Positions 21,394-33,648 of a stretch of DNA of 64,000 nucleotides are shown here, one piece after another; the first letter of the stretch is position 1, and each line of letters opens with the position of its first letter. The DNA comes from Entophlyctis helioformis (lineage: Eukaryota > Chytridiomycota > Chytridiomycetes > Chytridiales > Chytriomycetaceae). The notes beneath the pieces were generated by a model. It did no database searches, was not told the origin of the DNA, and worked only from the letters and a program-made list of their open reading frames with translations. Made by a program: the position numbers and the translations under genes. Where the stretch lies: NCBI GenBank assembly GCA_025526915.1, contig JAHLKH010000123.1, positions 19,034-83,033 of the forward strand, in the 5' to 3' direction.

Positions 21394-24300
21394 CTATACG
21401 CCAATGATTTTAGTTATTGGAGAGAGGACTGTAAAAGACTCGCGATCTTGGCCGTCCAGTGCATCACTTGCAAACATATTAGATGTTTCCACCTCAGTCG
21501 CCATCTCCTTGAGCTTGGCCATGTCCTTCTCCACGCGAGGCTTGGCAAGGTAATTCAAGACGGCTGGCTTGTGCTCAAACGGATACTCGCTGCGCGCCAA
21601 GGACGTAATCTCCAGTACCCGGTTGGCCATCATGCGCAGTTTCTCGACATTGATCATCCCCCGCACTTTGGATTGGTTTCCGTCGTTGATGAATGTCAGA
21701 TCCTTGAGATAAATGGCTGTACACATGTGAGCATCCGCGTCAGTACGCATGCTGTTGGGCCATCCAAACATACACACTCTCACTTACGCAAGAAAGGCAC
21801 CATGGGCGGCGTCGAGGCTGCCAGTTTGTCACGGTACGCCTTCATGTTGCGCGAAGGGTCTGCAATCTTCTCCACCTCTGCCCACAGCTTCTTGCTCTTT
21901 CGGGCAATGCCTGTTGAGAGCGCAGCCCATTTGCTTTGATGAGAATCGGATCTTGGTGCACCCCCAAGCGCCAGCATTATCTACAAGGATGGCGCATTAC
22001 CTCCCATGTCTTCTTGAGTCGTTGCACAGGCGTCAGGTTCAATCCAGCAATCAGCGCAAACGTGGTGAAGAAGTTGTTGAGATCCAGCGACTCCTGTGTC
22101 AGATGGCCATGGGCATATGAGCGCCATGTGGCATGCATGGGATGGATCAGTGTTCCGATCAACGACTGTTGAATGCAGTAGTCGACTGGCCGTCGCATAC
22201 CTTGACCAGCTGGATCAGTTTCTTGAGGATCGTGACACGCTTCTTAATGTCTTTGACAGTCACAAGCTCCGTAACAACCCAAAAGGACTCCTTGTCGAAG
22301 CGATTGACAAAGAACTTGAATGACGGCGAGCTGTCATTGTCCTTGATCCAGATCTCGTTCAGAAACTCGATCGGATGGATGCTTTTGAACAAGCCTTGGT
22401 TGTAGATGCACAGCTGCTGAGCAATGTCGACGGGCTCCAGGTCAATGAACATGCTCTCGATCGCCTTTCCGCGTCGTTCGCCCAGCGCGTACGTTGCGAG
22501 CAGGTCCTCAAACCATTGACGCTGTCATGAATCCAGTATTGGCGAATCGGCGCAGTCCATCCACAAAAAAGTGAGATGACTGCCCAACACCATTGGATCG
22601 TTCACTGTCCAGTATAGTGCGTCTCACCTTGCGTTCGGCAATGCGGATAATCTCGCGTGCCTCTCGCCCAAAGTCAAAGTCTGGATATGCGACAACCTCT
22701 TGCAGAAAGCCCTCGAGCTGGTGTCTAAACTCGGTGGACAGGCCAAAGTCGTTCCAGTGGTGCTCGACCCACCATTTCAGCGTGAACAAGACTCTGCAGA
22801 GTGCGCGTCACGTCATTTAGCTGTGCATACGTGCGTGTCTGTATCAGTGTCGCTTGCTCAATTCACGTCGAGCTCACCCTCGTTGTGTGCAGACTTTCAT
22901 GGTGTTGAAGTACTCCACGTCTTCGGGAGTCGGATCGGGGGTAGTTGGCAGTAGAAGCGCGAAATCAACTGATTAAGAAAGTCATCTGGCGGCATGAACG
23001 ACCTGAACGTGAGGAGGATCATGTCCAGGAACACCTCATCTGTCATCGCGTACATGCAGCGAAGTTTGAGTGATGCCGCCATGCAAGCAGCAGATTGGCA
23101 TTGCATTCCACCAGAGCACATACCCAGATGCCGCGCATCTGTCAGCAGATCCATAATCTTTTCGGTCGAAGCCCCCATGACCTGTGTTCTATTGTTGCAT
23201 CCATCCCAGTCATCCACACCACAGTATGCTCGTCAGTCTCTGCGCACCCAAACCATGCCCAATGCATTGCGCGACATAGAAACCCGTGCTGGCATGCCTT
23301 CCGTTGATGGCTTGCAGGATCATGACATCGACTCCGTCCTCGCTGATTGCAATCGTGCTGTAGACTTTGGCTTTCTTGACGATGAACAGATCCAACTGTT
23401 GCCCCTCCTTGCCGAAAAAGTCGATGCGGCGGTCCATCTCGCAGGGGTGGTCTTGTCAGCAAAGTCAAACGTCAGCGCGTCAAGATCGTAGCTGCGGCGC
23501 TTGCAGATGCGGGCAAGAAGCTGCTCCATGGTAGTATCGCCAGTAATCTTGAGCACTGTCGATGTGTCGTCCAAGTAGTGCATGCGGACAAGCACCATGC
23601 GCGACGCTTCTGTCGCGGATGATGTTGTTGATCGCAGTCTCTCGGCAATGTTGTTGCTGCGGCGAAGCGTTGCAAAGGCAGTCACTGGCCGCATCAGTGG
23701 TTGCGACTGGCTTCTCCGGCGTCCCCCTCGGAATGCCTGCGAGACTCCGCCGCTGGAGAGTGGGTAAACATGACGCAGTAGCGCAGTGGCGTAATGGCGC
23801 AGCGTCCATGGATTCCCAAGACATGTCGAGCGCATTGTGCACCAGTTAGTGCCATGTACGTGTCGGCCAAGAGACAGATGCAAGCCACGTTTTCCAGTCC
23901 ACTTACGTGTCCTGCGACGCTAGGTTATCCACATGTTCTCTTGAAGAATTCTCCTCGGACGACGAGCCCAGCTTGTTTATGCCATCTGAGCGGCTGTTTA
24001 TGGGGCTTTCTTCCTTGAGCGGCAAGAATGGCGTTGACATGGTGTCTGTTGCGGCATGTCCATGCAGCTTTTGAGCAAGCACGCTGCCACTGAAGCTCAT
24101 GCTTGCAGCCTCCTCAGAAGAAGGGCTGGGCGGGACCAGTGTCGCAGGGACGGGCGATTCTGGAAGAGTGCTGTTTGTGGTGGTGCCCATGGAGCTTGTG
24201 CCGATGTTGAGGTTTGAGCCATTCTGCGTGGAGTATCGTTTGGATGCGCGCGGATCGGACTGGGTTGTGGATAACTTTGGCCCCATGATGCTGCCTGCGC

Positions 24301-25150
24301 CGACAGACGATGACAGATACGATGCTTCAAAAGACATGGACACGTCCGAACGCGCGCTGTCGGGCGGCTCTGGATACGACTCGGACGACACGGGATTGCG
24401 CCGATGCTGGCTGCCGCTCTGGCTCTGCGTCTGTGGATCTGGATAGTTGAAGTGCACGTCGTTGGTGACGGACGCCGAACGCGGGCCAGACAGGCGTGCC
24501 AGACTATCGGAGCTTGCGCCGACAGAAACGCCCAGCTCCAGCTCTGTGACGCTCTTTTTGCCAAAGATGTTGGAGAATGCCGTCTTGATTCCCGTCTTGA
24601 AGCGGGCCGGCGACTTGACAGAAGACGCGTCAGAGTTGTCGCTGACGACGTGTGGAAAGATGTCGCTACTCATGCGGATCGTCGTCTGCTTTCCAGACGG
24701 CGCACCAAGAACCGATCCGCGCCGCGTTGTCGTGTATGACGGCGGAGCGAGCGGGTGCGGTGAGACTGGATGCAAAGAGCGTCCAGTGTTTGTGTTTAGT
24801 GTCATTTGCTGACAAGGGCAACGGCAGACACCTGTGCAAAGGAATTGCATGCACGCACGCGCGCACGCACCAACACTTCCTTGGAGAAGCAGCTTGTCAA
24901 TCTCCTTAAAATTGCTCATGGTTTGCTCAGGGTCGACTTCGAGCTTCTTGCCGTCTGGTAGCATGATGGTTGCAGTCCAGTCTTCAATGGTGATGTCCTT
25001 TTTGCTCTCGACACTCTTGACCACCTCGGACACTGACGTGGTTTCCTCTGCCATGATCATGGTCGTGTCGCCGGTTGGGAGCTGCACCCGCACGTAAAAG
25101 CCCACGGCGTAGTCGGGACTTGGTTCGCGACATGCCGAGTATGCGGCCAT
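21394..25150 (-). CDS. Ras guanine-nucleotide exchange factor (Cdc25/RasGEF type)
   Basis: The start at 25150 gives an N-terminal ubiquitin-like fold (FYVRVQLPTGDTTMIMAEET to EVDPEQTMSNFKEIDKLL). A long Ser/Pro-rich region runs about 24800-23930. A second RBD-like fold follows (RMHYLDDTSTVLKI, TTMEQLLARICKR). The RasGEF-N module is at about 23000-22880 (FLDMILLTFRSFMPPDDFLN), and the Cdc25 catalytic domain at about 22500-21400 contains EPVDIAQQLCIYN, LNLTPVQRLKKTW and NYLAKPRVEKDM. Many short introns divide it. One base appears missing near 23440 (between DFADKTTP and DRRIDFFGKEG). The role is to load GTP on Ras-type GTPases at membranes; the target is not predictable. It ends 45 bp from the convergent NPHP1 stop. 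Confidence 0.88.
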
Positions 25151-25813
25151 AATCGCGGCGAGATTCGAAGCCAGGCATGATGCATTGTTGGTTAGTGTGT
25201 GTTTTGCAGTGCATGGCCATCAAATACAACAAACAATCCCGGATTCGCCGGTGTGGTCATGCTGCCATTCCGCGATGCAGCCGCACGTGTATGCTCGTGT
25301 TTGCGTGCAGGTGCAGGATGCAGATGCAGGCGCTGCACGTTGCCACGCCAGATCTGCATGCTTCCACACAAGCACAGCGTCATTACGCCATCTGATGAGA
25401 TCTGGCCCGTGTGCAGCTGTTTGCAGCTGTTTTCCAAAGCGTGCTGTGCCAAGAGTCTCGCGCCACCATCTGATCCATGAGTGGTCATTGGCACTCCCAA
25501 AGGCGATCGGCGTGGTGTCTGGCGCATGTCTGGCGGTGGTGGCGGCTGCGGCGGCTGGCAATCGACACCGAGTCGCATCTGAGGTTATCATGGTCAGAGG
25601 CCAGAGAGGGGATGTCCTTACACTGAGGACTGGCCTGCTGCTGTGACCGGAGGGGCGATCGTCAGAGGCGCCAGCGCTGCTGCAGGCCCCGTCGGCTTTG
25701 CACCCGCCGACTCGACTGAAGTCATTGTGGTCGTTTCTGAATGAAATGTTCGTTAGCGAGTTTTGAGAGAGAGACTGAAGGCCGAACCTCGATCTTGAGA
25801 TCCCGCTGAACCC
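25151..25813. promoter_or_regulatory. divergent intergenic region, RasGEF / LEO1
   Basis: 663 bp between two divergent starts. Open frames here are antisense extensions without recognisable domains. No known regulatory motif was seen. Confidence 0.4.
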
Positions 25814-27562
25814 ATGGACTACGACCTGTTTGGCGAAGAGTCCGACGCTGGCAGCGAGGCTAGCGGCCACTCGCAGCCACAACAACAACAGCAGCAGCAG
25901 CAGCAACAGCAGGTTTACGGACAGGACCAAGCACAGCGCAGGCATGTCGGCGGCAAGAGTGTCATGGCAGCGACGGCTGCTGGCGCTGCTGCTGCTGCTG
26001 CTGGTGGCGCCAACGGCACGTACAGCGACGACGACCAAGACAACGACCAGGACCATGACAACCTCTTTGGCGATGAGTCGGACGAGGAGGCCGAGCCTGC
26101 CGACGCTGTCACGCGCAGCCGTGTGGAGGCATACCGTGAGGGCGACCAAGACAACGAGGAGGACGAGGCCGACTACGACCTGCAGGGCCAGGACGACCGC
26201 GAGGCTGCCCGCCGCGAGATTGTCGTTGAGACTGCGCTGCCAAGCGTTGGAGGCCCGTCCCCAGCCAACAACCACAATGTACGCCGGTGCGCTTGCTCGT
26301 GGACGCAATGCAGCAGACTGACTGGATCCTTGCGCTCTGTGGGCCTGCAGCTGTACATTGTCAAGCTGCCCAACTTTCTGAACATCGAGCCCACGCCCTA
26401 CGATCGCTCAACGTACACCGACCTGAACGCCAACAACGCAGACGACGACGAAGGCGCTGACGAACGGATCCGTTTACACGTCGAGAACACCATCCGCTGG
26501 CGCTACGACACCCACCAGGTACGCATGCTTTGTGCGGCTTGTCCGGTCGCTTGAGCAGTGCCTGTGCACTGACGCACATGCTCGTTGGGATTGCTCGCTC
26601 AACGACTGTCCTACAGACGGCACCAGAAGCCAAAGACTCGAATGCGCGTTTGGTCCGGTGGTCTGACAACACGTTCTCACTCCTTCTTGGCGACGAGCTG
26701 TTCGAGGTTGCAGAAAACGACCTTCCAGACCAACATCAGTATCTCGCTGTTGATCATCCTCGCGAGGGTTTCCTCCAAACGCGCGCCAAGTTCAACAGAG
26801 TCATGTCGTTCCGCCCCCACAGCACCCAGAGTCTGACGCACAAGAAGCTCACGATGGCGATTGCAAGCAAGCACAAAAAGATTGGCCGCACAAAGTTGTT
26901 CACCACGACCGAGGACCCCGAGAAGCAAAAGGCCCAATACGAAAAGGTAAGCGGCATTCGTGTCTGTGCGGCTTGCTGGTGAAGGGAGATGCTAATCCTG
27001 AACCATGACTGGTCTTTTTCAGGCCGAGAACGAGCGCCACAAGGCCCGGAAGCGTCTGGAAGGCAAGCGCAATGCCAAAGACACGCGCATGTCAAGTGGC
27101 CGCTCAAGCTACGGCGGAGGTGCTGGCGGCTATGGCGGCGGCGGACGAGGCGGCCGACAGGGCTACGATGACTACTCTGATGACGATGACGACCACTACC
27201 GTTCAGGCAACCGCAACATCCTGGACTCTGTCGGCTCGAAGAGATTCGACGACAGCTACATGGACGATGAGGACGAGGGCTTTGTTGTTGATGACGACGA
27301 CGAGGACGACGACGACGACATTGCTGAGCAGCGTCGCGCGTCGCGGCTTTTGCAGGCGAAACGAACAGCGCCTGATGGCGGGTCTTTGTCTCGAGTGCGT
27401 GGCCGCTCACCGGATGCGACCGATGAGGACAGGCGTGGCAAACCAAGCTACGCTGGATCAGCTCCCAATCGCAGCGATGCCGGCGACCAGGGATATGCCG
27501 ATGCAGAGGCTGCTCGCAGGAAGCGGAATCGCGTTATTGAGGAGAGTGACGAAGACGAATGA
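25814..27562 (+). CDS. LEO1: RNA polymerase II-associated PAF1 complex subunit LEO1
   Basis: Exons are 25814-26278, 26351-26518, 26617-26946 and 27023-27562. The first intron is 72 nt and would stay open if unspliced. The N-terminus is acidic and polyglutamine-rich (NLFGDESDEE). The conserved core has LYIVKLPNFLNIEPTPYD, a segment IRWRYDTHQ, RLVRWSDNTFSLLLGDE and a segment RVMSFRPHST, matching LEO1 orthologues. The C-terminus has KAQYEKAENERHKARKR, a Gly-rich stretch and a long run of Asp, ending ESDEDE. LEO1 belongs to the PAF1 complex, which follows elongating polymerase II and supports histone modification in the nucleus. Confidence 0.95.
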
Positions 27563-27708
27563 AGGACCGGTGGTGTGCTGTGCATCGCATGCCGTTTACA
27601 AGGTCGCCACGCATGCCGCAGGCCAGCTTCAAAGGAGGCGAAGCTGTCCATCGACGGCCAATCGGCCAATGGCAACGCGACACGATGGTTTCCCACCCCT
27701 CAGCAACG

Positions 27709-29333
27709 ATGGACGAGAAGAGCCCGGTGCCGTCTGCCACTGTGCCGCTGCTGTCGGATCAGCAGCAGCACTCGCCGCAGCAGCATCTGCCCAACCAGCC
27801 GTACCCGCCGTATCCGCAGCAGCAGTTCCAGCAGCAGCCATACCAGCAGCAGCAGTTCCAGCAGCAGCCATACCAACAGGTTCAGGTCGGTCCGTCTGGA
27901 TACTCTCCTGTGCCGGGCCAGATGCAGGGCCAGATGCAGGGCCAGGGGCAATGGCAGGGACAGTGGCAGGGACAGCAGGCGCCAGGCATGCCAGCGCAGA
28001 GCGTGCCCTTCCACTACGATCCGCAGGCGGTCCAGAACATGCCGCCGCCGCCGTCATATGACATGGCGCTCGCAGAGTCGCTGCAACAACACCAGCAGCA
28101 GGGACAGGGACAGCCTGCTGTCGCTGGCGGAGCACCAGCATTGTCCGTCATTGTGCTGCCGCCAAACTACTTTGACATCTCGCTCATCCCGTCGAGCAGC
28201 ACGCTTTTCCCGCAGCAAGCGCCACCAGTGCCCGGTCAGGTCGACTGTACACACCAACACAAAGGGTAGCGGAGCAATCGAGTCGTATGATTCCAAGCTG
28301 GACTACAACGTATGTGACATGAATGCAGATCTGGGCTTTCTGACTGACTGACTGACTGACTGACACTGCTGATCTGCATACATCTCAATAGTCAGACGAG
28401 CTGTGGAAGTACTTTATGAGCTATCTCGACAAGCCGCAGCTGTACATGGATGTTCATGGTATGTCTACCCACAGAGTCTTCATTTGCACACGCCGACCGA
28501 CTGGCTGATTGGCTGGCCGTGGCTGTGTGGCATGCGACGTGACGAACAGGGTGGCACACAGAGACCCGCACGAAAGAGATCACGGAAAGCGATGGCAGCA
28601 AGCGCACAGAAACACGCGAGGAGACCGTGTCCGACTTTAGGCTCAAGATCAACATGGCGCGCTACACTGCGGACCAATGGTCGCGCATTGTGTGCATCCC
28701 TGAGAGCGGCAATGCCCCAAAGACTCTGCGCGAGACGATTGAAGACTACACGCATTCGAGCAACATTCTCAAAGAGTGCGTCGTTGTCTGTCTGCCTGCC
28801 TGTTCATCCATCCGCCAGTCTGCCCAATGTCGCATGACTGACAGGACCCACTCCGACAGGATCCACATGATCAAGCAGCCGCTGTGGGACTTTCAGGGAG
28901 TGACCAAGGCGGTCGAGTATTGTGTGCGTGCCACCGGCTTCCCGAACAAGATCACCATCGCGTTTCCAACGACCAACAACAAGGTGTCGGCATTCTCCAG
29001 CCACCCGCTCAGCCGCATGGCCCAGTCGTGCTGGACGTGGTGCCTGCTGGCCGTCACTTGCCTGTGGATCATCTTCCTGCCTCTGTTCTACATCGTCCGT
29101 GAGTGTCGCACTGTGCCTTGCATCCACGTCGTGTGTGTCGGCATGCTCGTGTCTCCTGCCACTGCCCATCATCAACTCACCACTCGCTGGAACTGGCAGG
29201 CAAAAAGGTCAAGACAACGATCGTCAGCGAGTATCCTGTGCTCATCTCTGGCCCGGACTTTTACACCCGCAACTACTACATGATCCAGGGCCACGTTCTC
29301 AGCAGATCGTTCACCACTGTCGATGCCCTCTGA
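27709..29333 (+). CDS. conserved fungal membrane protein, Gln-rich N-terminus
   Basis: Chosen start is 27709 (MDEKSPVPSATVPLL). The first exon is Gln/Pro-rich (repeats of QQPYQQQQFQ, GQMQGQ). Conserved parts are SDELWKYFMSYLDKPQLYMD, a strongly charged TETRTKEITESDGSKRTET, SDFRLKINMARYTADQWSRI, SNILKEIHMIKQPLWDFQ, then a hydrophobic segment CWTWCLLAVTCLWIIFLPLF and a C-terminal FYTRNYYMIQ. I recall this pattern in uncharacterised fungal integral membrane proteins; function is unknown. The junction near 28245 needs a frame change from the GQ-rich exon to NTKGSGAIESYDSKLDYN, either an unrecognised short intron or an indel. The third intron starts at a GTATGT donor near 28310 and contains (GACT)n. 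Confidence 0.7.
28341..28366. repeat. GACT tetranucleotide repeat in intron
   Basis: Roughly six tandem GACT units lie upstream of the acceptor of the exon beginning SDELWKYF. Confidence 0.85.
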
Positions 29334-29456
29334 CATCTTCACTATGGTCCAAATACAGCCATCGGCTATCTAACAACCGCCTATTAGGTATTGGCACTTT
29401 CATTGTGATACAAATAGTCGAGAGAGGGAGAGGGGAAGAGGGAGAGACAGACGACT

Positions 29457-31357
29457 CTAGTTGGTCTTCTTCTTGGGAGCACCGGCAACCTCGCCGCTGG
29501 CGTACCACACAACAGTGGAGAGACCAACGATGGCAGAGATGATGCAGGCAATGAGCGCAATGGTGCCCTTGGTGCCGAAGCCCTCGGGGTACAGCTTGAT
29601 GACCGACTGGCCAGGGAAAGTCGTGGCGTCGTTGAAGCCGGCTGCGTTGCCCGAGATCTTCTGGCCGAGCGCAAGGCACTGGTCGGTCGTCTGCTTGGGG
29701 ATCTTGATCTTCTTCTGCATCTCGAGAGGCGCCTCGATGATGATGGCTGCAAGACCGGCCTCCAGATGCCACTCGATGTGGCAGTGGAGCATCCACGCGC
29801 CGGGGTTGTCGGCCATGAAGCGCAGAACAGCATGGCCGCCGCCGGGGATGGCAACCGTGTCACGGCGCGACGGGTTGGCAATGGCGTTGAGCGCGTTCAT
29901 GTACGTGGTGTTGGTCGGGTCAAAGGGAGCGTCAGCAACGAGCGACACCAGCTGGAACTTGTGGCCGTGGAGGTGGAACGGGTGGCGGCCAGCGTCCTCG
30001 TTGTTGATGACAATCTGGATGCCCTCCATGTGGCCCGTGACGATCGTCGGGTGGTTGGGGCCGTACACGGCGGGGTTGGTGGCCAGCTCGCCCATGGTCA
30101 TGGCCGTGTACATGGCAGGCACAAGGCCGGCCTTGTAGATCGTGCGGTTGAACGTGCCGTGGTTGACACCGTCCTCAAAGACCTCGAACGTGACGCCGTA
30201 GGTGTGCGACGCCGCAACTGGGTATGCCGGGATCGGAACAACAGGCTCAAACACCGTCTCGTCAAAGAGCATCACGTCGGGCACCTCGGCCTTGGACTCG
30301 AAGAGCGGTGCCGACGGTGCATACTGCAGCGTGCCGTTGATGAGCGGGTTGAGAGCAGGCGGCAGCGTGTCGAACATGGCCGTGTCCATGTCGGCGTGGA
30401 TGCGGTAGTTGAAGTTGGTCGTGTTCTTGGTCGTGATGAGGAAGGCGTAGCGTTGCGCAGAGGCGATCGGGAAGATCGGGGCCACGACGGGCTTGATGTC
30501 CTCGCCGTCGACCTCGACAAGCGTCATCTCGTGGTCATCGATGTAAAAGTTGAACGTCGCAATGGCCGACATGCAGATGACGCGCACCAGGTACGTCTTG
30601 CCGGGCAGCACAGACAGAACTGCGTTCGCCTGGTGGTTGATGAGGCCAGACTCGGGCACGGGCTCCTTGCCGGTCGGGTTGAAGATGGACAGGAAGAAGT
30701 CGTTGAGCGGCTTGTGCTCCTGGTGGTACCAGTCTGTGCAGGCAAGGCATGGCCAGGTCGGATCGGTCAGAGTCAGTCACTGGCGTTGGCGCAAGTCGCA
30801 TGGCGTGCGAGGACAGCACAGTAGAGGCACAACAGAGGCACAACAGAGGCACAATAGCGCTACTCACCAGAGACAGAGACCACAAGCTCGCCGTCAAACG
30901 GAATGCCCGACGCCGTGCGGTTGCGCTGCGCTGCAGGCGGGTGCAGGATCAGCGGTGCACGCAGACCGTCGACGTACTGGCCGTAGCGGTGGCCGTGGAT
31001 CCAATAGGTGCCGGTCTGCTGGATGGGGATTTCGTATGTGAACGACGTGCCAGGCACGATGCCGCACTCGGTGACACCGGCCGCACCGTCGTAGTAGGTG
31101 GTGCCGTTCTGGTACAGGCCGTGCGCATGCAGATCCGTGACGATGTCGAGGCTGTTGCGCACGTTGATGACCAGCGTGTCGCCGAGCGTGGCCTCGAGGG
31201 CCGGCGGCGGCCACACGCCGTTGACACCAATGGCACGGCGCGGATACAGGCCGTCTGGGTTGACGTTGGCGACGTATGTGATGTTCCAGTTGACGGTGAC
31301 GACGGCGGCCGACGCAGAGGCGGCCAGAGCGGCCAGCGGGACCAGCAGAGCGAGCAT
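29457..31357 (-). CDS. FET3: multicopper ferroxidase, Fet3 type
   Basis: Two exons, 30868-31357 and 29457-30733. A signal peptide opens the protein (MLALLVPLAALAASASA). Copper-binding motifs are present in order: LHAHGLYQNG, WIHGHRYGQY, HPFHLHGHKF and the C-terminal HCHIEWHLEAGL with the Cys-His copper ligands. NPTGKEPVP supplies the Glu that, in my recollection of Fet3p, helps bind iron. A C-terminal hydrophobic helix (TIALIACIISAIVGLSTVVW) and a short basic tail KKKTN fit a type I plasma-membrane protein. It oxidises Fe(II) at the cell surface for the permease. It is head-to-head with FTR1, the standard fungal high-affinity iron-uptake arrangement. Confidence 0.95.
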
Positions 31358-31910
31358 GGCGGCAAGGGCGGTTGGCGAGTGTCGAGGCAGGGATGGACGG
31401 GGACGGCCCGCTGTTTTGTATGCGATCGCTGGCGGCTTGCGTGGCCGGTTCCGTCTCGCCTCGTCGGCGGTTTTTTGTTTTGCTTGTGTCTGCGTGTGTC
31501 TTCCTGTGCCGTCGGAACGGCTCGGATCGGAGTCTCTGAATCTCCGCGTGGTTGCGCTGCGTTGAGCGCTGTGCTGAGCGCTGTGTTGAGTGCGTTTCTG
31601 CGCGATCTCGGAAGCAAAATCGGCGTGTTGGCGGCAAGTTTGCGCGCGGATCCAGGCGGGCAGAAGCGCGCTATTTATGCCAATGGCGCGCATGCCGGAA
31701 GTGACTCGCTGCTCGGAACTGCTGCGTCGGCAACGGCGTGTGGATGCTGTGGATGCGTGTGTGCACCAACGGCCGCTCCGTGTTCAACAGGCACACGCAC
31801 GCACGCAAGCACACACAAAGTTTTCTGCGTCTGCGTCGCCGTTTCCGAAACAGCCGCATTCTTAAGTTGGACGTCTGCCCCCGCTCCGCTTCCCCGCCCA
31901 ACACTCTGCC
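31358..31910. promoter_or_regulatory. shared divergent FET3/FTR1 promoter region
   Basis: 553 bp between the two start codons, so both genes are probably regulated together by iron. I read through it for GATA-type iron-repressor sites (GATA/TATC) and found none. A CTATTTATG element at about 31670 is the only TATA-like sequence seen. Confidence 0.6.
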
Positions 31911-33186
31911 ATGGCTCTGTTCAGCATCCCCATCTTCTTTGTGCTCTTCAGGTGAGCATCTGGCGAGCATCTGTCTGACTGGCCGACTGCGCCGCCTGCG
32001 GTCTGCGCCGACTGCGTTGGTTGCCACGGCCAACTCACACATCCATGTCTGTGCTCGTGCCATCCATGCCGCCTGCTCTCGAACCGTCCACCATCCATCT
32101 GCCCGTGTGCCCATCTGCCCATCCAACAGAGAAGCCCTCGAGGCCGCCATCATCATCTCGGTGCTGGTGACGCTCATTGGCCAGTTTGCCGCCGGCTCGC
32201 CCCGCTTCGCAAAGATGGCCACCAAGCTGTACCGCCAGGTCGTCTTTGGCACGCTCGCCGGTCTCATCATCTCGCTCGGCCTCGGCGCTGTGGTTCTGTT
32301 CATCTGGTACACCTACGCCGTCGACCTGTGGGCCAAGGCCGAGCTGCTGTGGGAAGGCATCTTCGGTCTCATCGCGTCGCTCATGGTTGCTGCCACGGCC
32401 CTCGCCATGCTGCGCGGATCGCGCATGTACGAAAAGTACCGGGCCAAGCTCACTGCCCAGTTCAATGCCACGGTCGACACCGACGGCGCTGCCGGTGCTG
32501 CCAACGACGATGCCGCCACCATCACCGCGGGCAAGAAGACGGACGCTGCCGGCAACGCTTCCGACTCTGACGACTCTGACTCGTCCGAGGCCCGCGCGAT
32601 CAAGAGCCCGCTTGTTGCGCTCTTCTGGCTGCCGTTCATCACCATGCTCCGCGAGGGTCTCGAGGCCGTCGTGTTCATTGGCGGCGTCTCTCTTGGCGAG
32701 GAGCCGTCTGCGATCCCCATTGCGGCCATTTCGGGCATCGCACTCGGCGCACTCATTGGTGTTGCTCTCCACTTCTCGGGCTCGCGTGTCAACTTCCACC
32801 TGTTCTTTGTGACGGCCGCGTGCGTGCTGCTGCTGATGGCTGCCGGTCTGCTGTCGAGCGGCATTGGATTCCTGGAGGACTACGTGTGGTCGGCGGCCAT
32901 CAACCTCGAGGCGGACGATGTTGGCACCGGTGCGTTTGATCCTCGCCGCAGCGTGTGGCACTGGGACTGCTGCACGCCCGAGAACAAGGCCGAGGGCGGC
33001 TGGGGTCTGTTCTCGTCGCTGCTCGGCTGGCGCAACAACGCGACGATCTCGACGGTGACCATGTACTGCGTGTACTGGGTGATTGTGTCGGGCATTCTTG
33101 TTGCTCTGCGTCTGCGCGAGTCCAACCGCGCTGCCGCCAAGCAGGCTGCTGCCAACGATGAGGAGCCTGTCGTTGTTGCAGCCTGA
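31911..33186 (+). CDS. FTR1: high-affinity iron permease Ftr1
   Basis: Two exons, 31911-31951 and 32130-33186. The first exon encodes MALFSIPIFFVLF and the intron splits the first REGLE-type motif, giving FREALEAAIIISVLVTLIG. The second motif is intact (MLREGLEAVVFIGGVSLGE). Several hydrophobic segments follow, consistent with the seven-helix Ftr1 topology. A hydrophilic Ala/Asp/Ser-rich loop at about 32470-32620 separates the two halves. The Arg-Glu-x-x-Glu motifs carry Fe(III) ligands in the family. The partner is the adjacent ferroxidase at the plasma membrane. Confidence 0.95.
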
Positions 33187-33350
33187 TCATCGTTTGCTGG
33201 GCCGATATCCCTCCCTCCCTCCTTAGCCACTCTTACTTTAAAGCACAACGATTAAACACCACTTTGTACCAGCCTTGCTGTTCAAGTCTGTTGATTTCAG
33301 CCGATATTCACTCAACAGAGCAGCCGGCATCCAACAGACACCACAGCCGA

Positions 33351-33632
33351 ATGCGCATCATCCGGCCGCCGCCGCCCGTCTCGCCCCGTGCACGCAAGCC
33401 GTGGTACGTCGTCACATGGTCCACATACGTCGTCACGGCCATCTCGTCCGTCTTTGTGGGCCACTATGTGTTCTCGCCTTACATCGGGCCGTACTTTGGC
33501 CAGCCGTCTCCGACCGACGAGCGAGCCGTTGAGAAGATCCAAGCATGGCTCGAGGGCAGACCATCGCCGTCGTCATCACAACAACAACAACCAGCAGCAT
33601 CAACGTCCAGTGCCAGTTCCAGCTCCACTTGA
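33351..33632 (+). CDS. small hypothetical membrane protein, 93 aa
   Basis: Single open frame from the ATG at 33351. One hydrophobic segment (VVTWSTYVVTAISSVFVGHY) follows a Pro/Arg-rich N-terminus (MRIIRPPPPVSPRARKPW). The C-terminus is Ser/Gln-rich. No family recognised. The stop lies 16 bp from the convergent stop at 33649. Confidence 0.5.
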   Translation: MRIIRPPPPVSPRARKPWYVVTWSTYVVTAISSVFVGHYVFSPYIGPYFGQPSPTDERAVEKIQAWLEGRPSPSSSQQQQPAASTSSASSSST

Positions 33633-33648
33633 CCGTCCAGTCTCTGCT

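Noticed and set aside
29766..31978. Long plus-strand frames over FET3
   Set aside because: They are antisense to exons with all four copper-binding motifs.
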